From positions 1-6,285 of the forward strand of contig JAJBSY010000304.1 in assembly GCA_020861205.1 (NCBI GenBank): DNA of 6,285 nt, given 5' to 3'. This stretch comes from Deltaproteobacteria bacterium (lineage in GTDB: Bacteria; Desulfobacterota; Desulfovibrionia; Desulfovibrionales; Desulfovibrionaceae). The notes below the pieces were generated by a model that did no database searches, had not been told where the DNA came from, and saw only the letters and a list, made by a program, of their open reading frames with translations. The translations under genes and the position numbers were made by a program. This document shows, in pieces, positions 1-4,764 of this stretch. Every line of letters starts with the position of its first letter. Position 1 is the first letter of the stretch.

Positions 1-1
1 G

Positions 2-400
2 CGCAGCCCGGACGATATATTGAGCGCGGCCCTGGGCGATCTCAAGGGCAAGGCGTCCGATCCGGACAGCCCCGACCCCGATGGCGACGGCCCCGGGGGA
101 TCCGGGGGCGACGGCTTCGGCATCGTGGGGTCCTACATGCAGTCTCTCGTCTCGCGCATAAAGCCCAACTGGGAATACGCGGGCCGGGCCGACCGCCGGA
201 ATCCCACGGCCACGGTCGGCATATCCATAGGCCGGGACGGGACCATCCTGGAAGTGGAGCTGGTCCAATCCTCCGGAGACGCGGCATTTGACGGGTCCGT
301 TTTGAAAGCGGTGCGCGATACCGGGCGGGTGGAGCCGCCGCCGACGCCGGATCTGATGAAGGTCCGGGTCCCGTTCGCCTACGAGGCCATCCGGCGCTAG
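2..400 (+). CDS. TonB/TolA-family energy-transduction protein, C-terminal part (5' end outside window)
   Basis: The reading frame is open from the left edge to a TAG at 398-400, so this is the last 132 residues of a longer protein. The first third is a low-complexity linker rich in Asp, Pro and Gly (for example DPDSPDPDGDGPGG), as found in the periplasm-spanning arm of TonB and TolA proteins. A compact TonB_C/TolA-C-like domain follows: a helix with Arg-Ile-Lys-Pro-Asn-Trp, a beta strand (VGISIGRDGTI), then QSSGDAAFDGSVLKAV and a Pro-Pro-Thr-Pro turn before the last strand. In this family the N-terminus is anchored in the inner membrane, works with a TolQR/ExbBD motor, and the C-terminal domain contacts outer-membrane partners. 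The TTG at 20 is internal, because coding sequence continues upstream of it. The next gene is crcB rather than tolB, so I cannot decide between TolA and a TonB paralogue; the family assignment itself is firm. Confidence 0.85.
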   Translation, partial: RSPDDILSAALGDLKGKASDPDSPDPDGDGPGGSGGDGFGIVGSYMQSLVSRIKPNWEYAGRADRRNPTATVGISIGRDGTILEVELVQSSGDAAFDGSVLKAVRDTGRVEPPPTPDLMKVRVPFAYEAIRR

Positions 401-428
401 CCCGGTTTGGTCTCCGTTCCGTGCGGGC

Positions 429-435
429 AAAGGAG
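429..435 (+). promoter_or_regulatory. Ribosome binding site of crcB
   Basis: AAAGGAG lies five bases before the ATG at 441. It fixes the crcB start and argues against overlapping alternative frames that begin at 407 or 421. The 40-base gap after the previous gene shows no clear terminator or promoter, so crcB may be co-transcribed with the TonB/TolA-like gene. Confidence 0.75.
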
Positions 436-440
436 CCGGG

Positions 441-827
441 ATGCTGCGAAACATTCTGTGGATCAGCGCGGGCGCGAGTATCGGCGCGGTGTCGCGCTGG
501 CTTCTCGGGTTGGCCTTCAATGCGGCGGTGCCTCTGTTGCCGCTGGGAACGCTTCTCGCCAACCTGGCCGGAGGGTACATCATGGGCATCATGCTGGGCG
601 TGGTCGCCTTTTGCCCCCAGTTTCCCCCGGCGGCGAAACTGTTCATCATCACGGGATTTCTCGGCGCGCTGACGACGTTTTCATCCTTTTCCGGGGAAGT
701 TGTGCTGCTCCTTCAGGAACGCCACATCCTCGCGGCCACGGCGCTCGTGGCGCTGCACGTGCTCGGTTCCCTGGCGATGACCGGGTTGGGCGTCGTGACG
801 GCAATGCTTGTGTCCCGGCTTGGATGA
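441..827 (+). CDS. crcB: Fluoride ion channel CrcB/Fluc
   Basis: A 128-residue hydrophobic protein with four predicted membrane helices, the normal length of a single-subunit Fluc channel. Such channels form antiparallel (dual-topology) homodimers in the inner membrane that export fluoride passively. Visible signatures are GTLLANLAGGYIMG (residues 36-49) with the conserved Asn41 in helix 2, and GFLGALTTFSSFSGE (72-86) in helix 3. The latter contains the helix break that forms the central Na+ site and the two phenylalanines of the fluoride pathway (Phe80 and Phe83, the same numbering as in the well-studied Fluc-Ec2). An Arg (R19) in the first helix region is also typical. No second crcB copy lies next to it, consistent with a homodimer. 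The short upstream gap has no room for a crcB/fluoride riboswitch. It converges on the MGMT-like gene with a 64-base gap. Confidence 0.95.
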   Translation: MLRNILWISAGASIGAVSRWLLGLAFNAAVPLLPLGTLLANLAGGYIMGIMLGVVAFCPQFPPAAKLFIITGFLGALTTFSSFSGEVVLLLQERHILAATALVALHVLGSLAMTGLGVVTAMLVSRLG

Positions 828-891
828 CCCCGGCGAAAGCTCGTTGGGAAAACGGCCAAGGGCCTTGCTTCCCCAGCAGTTCACGCGGGCG

Positions 892-1266
892 TCAGTCCAC
901 CGGGGCAGCATAGGGATCGAAACGGCACGCGGCGAGATCGATCCGGCCTTGGGGCGTGAAGGTGACGCCTTCCTCTTCGAGAATGCGCCGGTGGTTTTCG
1001 GGGCCGCCGAAATGCCCGCCGGGGGAGAGGTCCCCGTTCCGGTTGACCACCCTGTGGCAGGGCAGGTTTTCACCCACCGGCGAGGAGTGCATGGCGTAGC
1101 CCACATAGCGGGCGGAACAGACGTTGTGCAGCACGTCCGCGATCTGCCCGTAAGTCATAACCTTTCCCGGCGGGATACGGGCGACGATGGCGTGGACCTG
1201 TTCGAAAAAACCGGGTTTTGCGGCATCCCGGGCGTTGCCGGTCCGTTTGGCGTTTGCGCTTCGCAT
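892..1266 (-). CDS. MGMT-family (alkyltransferase-like) DNA-binding protein with retained active-site Cys
   Basis: A 124-residue protein consisting only of the MGMT C-terminal DNA-binding domain, without the N-terminal RNase-H-like domain of Ogt/Ada. Visible motifs are IPPGKVMTYGQIADVL (helix-turn-helix entry), SARYVGYAMHSSP with the Arg at about residue 53 in the position of the base-flipping arginine finger, and LPCHRVVN with Cys70 in the PCHRV active site. The tail (EEEGVTFTPQGRIDL) resembles E. coli YbaZ-type alkyltransferase-like proteins, but those carry Trp in place of the Cys. It may therefore act as a real O6-alkylguanine acceptor or as a damage-recognition protein. The start at 1266 is chosen because homology begins just after it; an upstream Met in the same frame at 1398 would overlap the divergent GNAT gene. 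Shine-Dalgarno support at 1266 is weak. Confidence 0.85.
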   Translation of the reverse strand: MRSANAKRTGNARDAAKPGFFEQVHAIVARIPPGKVMTYGQIADVLHNVCSARYVGYAMHSSPVGENLPCHRVVNRNGDLSPGGHFGGPENHRRILEEEGVTFTPQGRIDLAACRFDPYAAPVD

Positions 1267-1287
1267 GGTCCGGTGATAGCACAGGGA

Positions 1288-1313
1288 CGCCCGGGACAAA
1301 AGCCTTCCGGGCG
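1288..1313. promoter_or_regulatory. Inverted repeat in the divergent intergenic gap
   Basis: CGCCCGG (1288-1294) and CCGGGCG (1307-1313) are perfect 7-base arms separated by 12 bases. The repeat lies in the 64-base gap between the divergent MGMT-like and GNAT genes, directly before the GNAT ribosome binding site. It could be an operator or a hairpin in the GNAT mRNA leader. In GC-rich DNA an IR of this size can occur by chance, and I see no convincing -35/-10 pair in the gap. Confidence 0.35.
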
Positions 1314-1330
1314 GAAAACAGGGAGAGGGT

Positions 1331-1963
1331 ATGCGAGAGAGCGCCATTCGTTTCGTCCGTCCGGGCGACCGGCGGGATGCCGCCGCGATACTCGGCATTT
1401 ACGCGCCTTTTGTGCGGGATACGACGGTATCGTTCGAATACTCGGTTCCCACGCTGGAGGATTTCATGAGCCGGATACAAGGGATAGCGTCCGTCTATCC
1501 CTATGTCGTTCGCGAGCGGGAAGGGGAAATTCTGGCCTATGCCTATGCGTCCCGGCATCTGGAACGCGCCGCTTACGGCTGGGACGTGCAGACCTCCGTC
1601 TACGCCGCGCCGGAGGCCAGGGGAACGGGCGAGGCCGGCTCGCTGTACGCCGCCCTGTTCGATTTGCTTGCCGGGCTGGGGTACGTCAACGCGTATGCGA
1701 TCATAACCCTTCCCAACCCCGTGAGCGTGCGGTTTCATGAAAAATCCGGTTTTGTCGCCGCGGGCGTGCACCATAATTCCGGCTACAAAGCCGGAGCGTG
1801 GCACGACGTGGCCTGGATGGAAAAAAGGCTGATCTCCCATGCCGGCAGGCCCGAACCGCCGCTCCCGGTCGGCTCGCTTTCGACGGCTTTCTGCCGGGAG
1901 GTATTTGCCCGCTACGAGCATATGCCCGAAGGCGAAGCAAAGAAGGGTAATGCCTCACGGTGA
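1331..1963 (+). CDS. GNAT N-acetyltransferase, phosphinothricin acetyltransferase/MnaT-like
   Basis: A 210-residue cytosolic acetyl-CoA-dependent N-acetyltransferase. Family hallmarks appear in order: IRFVRPGD at the N-terminus, IYAPFVRDTTVSFEY (the PAT-type IYN...T..SFE motif), YAYASRHLERAAYGWDVQTSVY (strand 4), the acetyl-CoA pyrophosphate loop ARGTGEA (residues 96-102), GYVNAYAIITLPNPVSVRFHEKSGF, and GYKAGAWHDVAWMEK (from residue 151). Members of this family acetylate phosphinothricin, methionine sulfoximine or similar small amino compounds. The natural substrate here is unknown, and an antibiotic-resistance role should not be assumed. The last ~35 residues after the GNAT fold are extra to the core and look poorly structured. 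A purine-rich GGGAGAGGG just before the ATG supports the start. No strong terminator follows it. Confidence 0.9.
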   Translation: MRESAIRFVRPGDRRDAAAILGIYAPFVRDTTVSFEYSVPTLEDFMSRIQGIASVYPYVVREREGEILAYAYASRHLERAAYGWDVQTSVYAAPEARGTGEAGSLYAALFDLLAGLGYVNAYAIITLPNPVSVRFHEKSGFVAAGVHHNSGYKAGAWHDVAWMEKRLISHAGRPEPPLPVGSLSTAFCREVFARYEHMPEGEAKKGNASR

Positions 1964-2067
1964 CTTCAGGCAGGGAAGGCGCGTTCGCCGCGCGTTATCA
2001 GGAATCCATAAGCTTCGCGCGGGACGCCTTGCGTGGTATCAAGCACAACGAGGCACAATAAAAAAGG

Positions 2068-2097
2068 TTGACTCGGGCACGAGGTCTTTGCTAATAA
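2068..2097 (+). promoter_or_regulatory. Candidate sigma70-type promoter
   Basis: TTGACT (2068-2073) matches the -35 consensus in five of six positions. After an 18-base spacer an AT-rich block starts with TAATAA (2092-2097), a moderate -10. An A-rich run (2058-2066) just upstream resembles an UP element. The AT block stands out in this GC-rich window. Predicted transcription start is near 2104, about 29 bases before the leader ORF and about 266 bases before the XRE-cupin start. Confidence 0.55.
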
Positions 2098-2102
2098 ATA
2101 AA

Positions 2103-2124
2103 CCGTCCGGTATCCAACGGACGG
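2103..2124. promoter_or_regulatory. Inverted repeat at the predicted transcription start
   Basis: CCGTCCG (2103-2109) and CGGACGG (2118-2124) are perfect 7-base arms with an 8-base spacer, beginning at the predicted +1 of the promoter. It could be an operator; the adjacent XRE-cupin protein is an obvious candidate binder. It could instead form a 5' hairpin in the RNA that partly covers the GGACGGA purine stretch before the leader ATG. Both readings are inference. Confidence 0.45.
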
Positions 2125-2132
2125 AAACACGT

Positions 2133-2213
2133 ATGCAAACGATCAATCGCGCCATATCCATCCTGCTACTAGCCGAGCGGTCCGGGGCAACCCCGAGCCA
2201 TCTCGCGCGGTAG
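2133..2213 (+). CDS. Candidate leader peptide of an attenuator (26 aa)
   Basis: The ORF encodes 26 residues starting MQTINRAISILLLAER and stops with TAG at 2211. It has no likely stand-alone function. The central run is Ile-Ser-Ile-Leu-Leu-Leu, and the three Leu codons at 2163-2171 are CTG CTA CTA. Reading by eye, I found no in-frame CTA in the other genes of the window. Consecutive rare Leu codons are the control element of the enterobacterial leu leader peptide, and Ile/Leu/Val runs mark ilv leaders. A weak GGA lies 7 bases before the ATG. The ORF sits between a candidate promoter and a strong intrinsic terminator 25 bases past its stop, which is the layout of a ribosome-mediated attenuator. 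It could be a chance ORF; codon choice and position are the main support. Confidence 0.5.
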   Translation: MQTINRAISILLLAERSGATPSHLAR

Positions 2214-2235
2214 TCTGCTTTTTTCCATACCGCGT
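2205..2235 (+). promoter_or_regulatory. Pre-terminator hairpin and alternative pairing segment
   Basis: CGCGGTA (2206-2212), which overlaps the leader stop codon, pairs perfectly with TACCGCG (2228-2234), with one extra G-U pair at the base. The same 5' segment, CGGTAGTCTG (2208-2217), can instead pair with CAGACTCCCG (2257-2266) with one mismatch, and this would take three bases of the 3' arm of the terminator. These pairings exclude each other, as in an attenuator switch. The pairings are directly visible; the switching role is inferred. Confidence 0.4.
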
Positions 2236-2237
2236 CA

Positions 2238-2279
2238 GCGGCCCGGCGTAGTCCACCAGACTCCCGGGCCGCTTTTTTT
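2238..2279 (+). terminator. Strong intrinsic terminator upstream of the XRE-cupin gene
   Basis: GCGGCCCGG (2238-2246) and CCGGGCCGC (2264-2272) are perfect 9-base arms. The loop can add AGTC/GACT pairing (2250-2253 with 2259-2262). Seven T residues (2273-2279) follow at once. This is a textbook Rho-independent terminator for + strand transcripts. It lies about 275 bases after the GNAT gene but only 25 bases after the leader ORF, so it is best explained as the terminator of a short leader RNA, either conditional (attenuator) or constitutive (end of a small RNA). Confidence 0.85.
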
Positions 2280-2359
2280 ATTGTCCTCGCGCCGCTGCGG
2301 GGCTTTTTCACATCATATGTAACGGATGTCCGGGGCTCGCCCCGAGACCCCAAAAAAAT

Positions 2360-2363
2360 GGAG
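2360..2363 (+). promoter_or_regulatory. Ribosome binding site that sets the XRE-cupin start
   Basis: GGAG (2360-2363) lies six bases before the ATG at 2370. The in-frame ATG at 2358 has only CCCCAAAAAA before it and no Shine-Dalgarno, and it overlaps this GGAG. I therefore prefer 2370 and a protein four residues shorter. Confidence 0.7.
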
Positions 2364-2369
2364 AAAACC

Positions 2370-2939
2370 ATGTCCGCATCGAAAATAGGCTCCCGCGTCC
2401 GCAAATTCCGCGAAGCGAAGGAAATGTCCCGCGAACAACTGGCCGATACGGCCGGTCTCGATCCCGAATTCATCCGCGTCCTGGAAGAGGAAAGCGTCTA
2501 TCCCACCATCGGGCCCCTGCAGAAGATCGCCCACGCCATGCAGATCCGGCTCGGCACGTTCATGGACGACGTGAACTGCAAGGATCCCATCATCGTGAAC
2601 AAGAACAAGCGCGAGGCGGATCTGGTCATGCACCACTCCCTCGGGCGGATGCCGTCCTACAAGTATTACTCGCTGGGCAAGGGCAAAACCGACCGCAACA
2701 TGGAGCCGTTCTTCATCGAGGTCATGCCCGAGCGGGAAGAGGACATTAAGCTCTCCAGCCACCAGGGCGAGGAGTTCATCATCGTGCACAAGGGCAAGCT
2801 CCTGGTCCTGTACGGGAACGAGCGTAGCGTGCTGGAACCGGGCGACACGGTGTATTACAATTCCATCGTGCCCCATTATGTAGGCGCATACGGGGAAGAG
2901 CCCTGCGCCATTTACGCCACGTTCTACCATCCCGCGTGA
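2370..2939 (+). CDS. XRE-family transcription regulator with C-terminal cupin sensor domain
   Basis: A 189-residue two-domain regulator, the usual size for XRE-cupin proteins (PuuR-like architecture). Residues ~6-60 form a helix-turn-helix (SRVRKFREAKEMSREQLADTAGLD, then an ARV-like second helix pair and PTIGPLQKIAHAMQI). A linker and a C-terminal cupin_2 domain (~115-189) follow. The cupin shows HQGEEF with His131, Glu134 and Glu135, then LEPGDTVYYNSIVPHYVG with His169; metal-ligand positions are partly kept. Such proteins bind DNA as dimers and sense a small ligand or metal through the cupin. The acyl-CoA ligase starts 33 bases downstream on the same strand, so the regulator probably controls its own operon, perhaps in response to a carboxylic acid or acyl-CoA; that ligand is inferred. 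The upstream terminator and leader suggest a second layer of control. Confidence 0.9.
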   Translation: MSASKIGSRVRKFREAKEMSREQLADTAGLDPEFIRVLEEESVYPTIGPLQKIAHAMQIRLGTFMDDVNCKDPIIVNKNKREADLVMHHSLGRMPSYKYYSLGKGKTDRNMEPFFIEVMPEREEDIKLSSHQGEEFIIVHKGKLLVLYGNERSVLEPGDTVYYNSIVPHYVGAYGEEPCAIYATFYHPA

Positions 2940-2972
2940 CGGGTCAACATTCCAGACCATCCGGAGACAGCC

Positions 2973-4658
2973 GTGTATATCGAACCGTTCGTGTTGCGTG
3001 AAAAGACTTTGGGCCAAATACTCGACGAGGCCGTCGAAAGAGCCCCGGACAACGACGCCGTCGTTTATGTGGACCGGGATTACCGGCTCACCTGGCGGGA
3101 ATTCGGCGGCGAGGTGGATACCATCGCCAAGGGGCTCATGGCCCTGGGGGTTCAGAAGGGTGAAAAGGTCGCCATCTGGGCGCCCAACGTCCCGTTCTGG
3201 GTGGGGCTCATGTTCGCCTGCGCCCGTATCGGCGCGATCCTGCTGACCGTGAACACTAGCTACCGCGAGAGCGAGGTGGAATACCTCCTTTCGCACTCCG
3301 AGTGCGAGAACCTGGTTGTGGTGGACGGAATGCGCGACCACGATTACTTGCAGACCATCCATAAAATTCTGCCCGAACTGCGTACCCAGCCGCGCGGCGA
3401 AATGCGTTCGCCCAAACTGCCGCACCTGCGGCGCGTGATTTTCCTGGGCGTGGAAAAACACCGGGGCATGTATTCCATCCCGGAAGTCAAAAGCCTTTCG
3501 GTCATGGTTTCGGAAAAGGAATACGCGGAGCGGAAAGCCTCGGTTTCTCCCCATGACGTCGTGAACATGCAGTACACCTCCGGCACCACGGGATTTCCCA
3601 AGGGCGTCATGCTTTCCCACGTGAACATCGGCAACTGCGGCTACTGGGTCGGATACCACCAGGGTTTTTCACCGGCCGACAGGATCTGCGTGCCCGTGCC
3701 CCTGTTCCATTGCTTCGGCTGCGTGCTCGCGGTCATGGCGGCCGTGAACTGGAGCTCCGCCCTCGTCGTCCTGGAGACCTTCAACCCCGTCCAGGTGCTG
3801 ACCTCCATCGAAACGGAGCGCTGCACGGCCCTGTACGGCGTGCCCACCATGTTCATCGCGGTCATGGACCACAAAATTTTCGACCGGATCGACTGCTCCT
3901 CGCTCCGGACCGGGATCATGGCCGGTTCCGTCTGCCCCGAGCCCTTGATGCGGCGGGCCTTTGACAAGATGAACCTGACGGAGATCACCAGCGTGTACGG
4001 CCTGACCGAAAGTTCCCCGGGCATGACCCAGACCCACCGCGACGAGCCGTTCGTCCGCCGGGTCACCACGGTGGGCCGCGCCATGCCGGGCGTCGAGGTC
4101 ATCATAGCGGACCCGGAAACCGGCCTGGAGGTGCCGAGGGGGGAAGTGGGCGAAGTGCGCTGCCGCGGCTACAACGTCATGAAGGGATATTACAACATGC
4201 CCGAGGAAACGGCCAAAACGATCACCCCGGAAGGCTGGCTCTGCTCCGGCGACCTCGGCACCATGGACGAGGAGGGGTACGTGGTCATCACCGGCCGCAT
4301 CAAGGACATGATTATCCGGGGCGGGGAAAACATCTACCCGCGCGAAATCGAGGAATTCCTCGCGGGCATGGAAGGCGTGCAGGACGTGCAGGTCGTGGCC
4401 GTGCCCAGCCGCAAGTACGGGGAAGAAGTCGGCGCCTTCATCATCCCGCAGCCGGGCGTGGAAATCCTGCCCGAGGACGTGCGCGATTATTGCCGGGGCA
4501 AGATCGCCTGGCACAAGGTTCCCCGGTACGTGCACATGATGCGGGAGTATCCCCTGACCGGCAGCGGCAAGATCCAGAAATTCCGGTTGCGTGAAATGGC
4601 GGGGGAACTTTTCCCCGAGGCCATGGCCGAGAAGGAGGATTTCCAAAAGGCCGTTTGA
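2973..4658 (+). CDS. AMP-forming acyl-CoA synthetase (fatty/carboxylic acid-CoA ligase)
   Basis: A 561-residue member of the ANL (adenylate-forming) superfamily. It activates a carboxylic acid with ATP to an acyl-adenylate, then forms the CoA thioester in the cytosol. All core motifs are intact: YTSGTTGFPKG P-loop (residues 201-211), VYGLTESS (341-348), GWLCSGD with Asp427, the hinge region GRIKDMIIRGGENIYPREIE (from 441), and PLTGSGKIQK with the catalytic Lys533. Length and motif spacing fit medium- or long-chain acyl-CoA synthetases (FadD/AcsF2-like). The substrate cannot be read from sequence; a branched-chain or aryl acid is possible. It starts at GTG 2973 with GGAG six bases upstream (2963-2966). 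It is the second gene of an apparent operon with the XRE-cupin regulator and ends before a GC-rich hairpin. Confidence 0.92.
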   Translation: MYIEPFVLREKTLGQILDEAVERAPDNDAVVYVDRDYRLTWREFGGEVDTIAKGLMALGVQKGEKVAIWAPNVPFWVGLMFACARIGAILLTVNTSYRESEVEYLLSHSECENLVVVDGMRDHDYLQTIHKILPELRTQPRGEMRSPKLPHLRRVIFLGVEKHRGMYSIPEVKSLSVMVSEKEYAERKASVSPHDVVNMQYTSGTTGFPKGVMLSHVNIGNCGYWVGYHQGFSPADRICVPVPLFHCFGCVLAVMAAVNWSSALVVLETFNPVQVLTSIETERCTALYGVPTMFIAVMDHKIFDRIDCSSLRTGIMAGSVCPEPLMRRAFDKMNLTEITSVYGLTESSPGMTQTHRDEPFVRRVTTVGRAMPGVEVIIADPETGLEVPRGEVGEVRCRGYNVMKGYYNMPEETAKTITPEGWLCSGDLGTMDEEGYVVITGRIKDMIIRGGENIYPREIEEFLAGMEGVQDVQVVAVPSRKYGEEVGAFIIPQPGVEILPEDVRDYCRGKIAWHKVPRYVHMMREYPLTGSGKIQKFRLREMAGELFPEAMAEKEDFQKAV

Positions 4659-4675
4659 GGTCCGCCACCCTTCGC

Positions 4676-4708
4676 GCACCGTTCGTCCAATGTTCGCCCA
4701 ATGTTCGC
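4676..4708. repeat. 11-bp tandem direct repeat
   Basis: CCAATGTTCGC occurs twice head to tail (4687-4697 and 4698-4708), perfect at both copies. The preceding 11 bases (4676-4686, GCACCGTTCGT) match at 7 of 11 positions and may be a decayed third copy. The unit is about one helical turn. It sits between the acyl-CoA ligase stop and the terminator hairpin. It may be a replication-slippage product or a protein-binding array; nothing else supports a function. Confidence 0.6.
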
Positions 4709-4744
4709 GAGGACGGCCCACCGGAAACCCCGCGGGCCGTCCTT
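4709..4744 (+). terminator. Terminator hairpin after the acyl-CoA ligase gene
   Basis: GGACGGCCC (4711-4719) pairs perfectly with GGGCCGTCC (4734-4742), extendable by an A-T and a G-T pair. It is followed by TTTCGGTTGTTCT, a weak T-rich tail. It lies between convergent genes and ends the + strand operon. On the minus strand no T-tract follows, so its use for the serine hydrolase gene is less certain. Confidence 0.7.
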
Positions 4745-4764
4745 TCGGTTGTTCTGCCGGATAT

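Larger units (their letters stand above)
1964..2369. other. Gene-poor regulatory stretch upstream of the XRE-cupin/acyl-CoA ligase operon
   Basis: About 400 bases carry no protein gene of normal size. The first 100 bases (1964-2060) show only a weak GC hairpin near 1979-1993 without a T-tract. From 2068 onward there is a candidate promoter, an inverted repeat, a 26-codon ORF, alternative RNA pairings and an intrinsic terminator, each listed separately. From 2280 to 2357 there is a small GC hairpin (CGGGGC/GCCCCG arms, 2331-2344) but no promoter I would defend. Expression of the downstream genes may therefore depend on readthrough past the terminator. Confidence 0.6.

Noticed and set aside
401..440. 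Possible fluoride riboswitch before crcB
   Set aside because: The gap is only 40 bases and shows none of the conserved fluoride-riboswitch sequence blocks; it contains just a ribosome binding site.
851..872. Small hairpin (GGCC/GGCC, CAAG/CTTG) between crcB and the MGMT-like gene as a bidirectional terminator
   Set aside because: Arms are only four bases and the T-tract is poor in both directions (GTTTTCCC on minus, CTTCCCC on plus).
1979..1993. GCGCG/CGCGC hairpin after the GNAT gene as its terminator
   Set aside because: The stem is only five bases and is followed by GTTATCAGG rather than a T-tract.
2200..2280. T-box-like antiterminator (ACCGCG next to a terminator)
   Set aside because: The conserved T-box block with GGGTGG before ACCGCG is absent, no specifier stem is visible, and the leader ORF explains the region better.
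2313..3659. Long minus-strand ORF of 448 codons
   Set aside because: It is antisense to the XRE-cupin and acyl-CoA ligase genes, both with intact family motifs; its His/Val/Asp-rich translation shows no recognisable domain.
3669..4721. Minus-strand ORF of 350 codons
   Set aside because: Shadow of the acyl-CoA ligase; no domain and no ribosome binding site.
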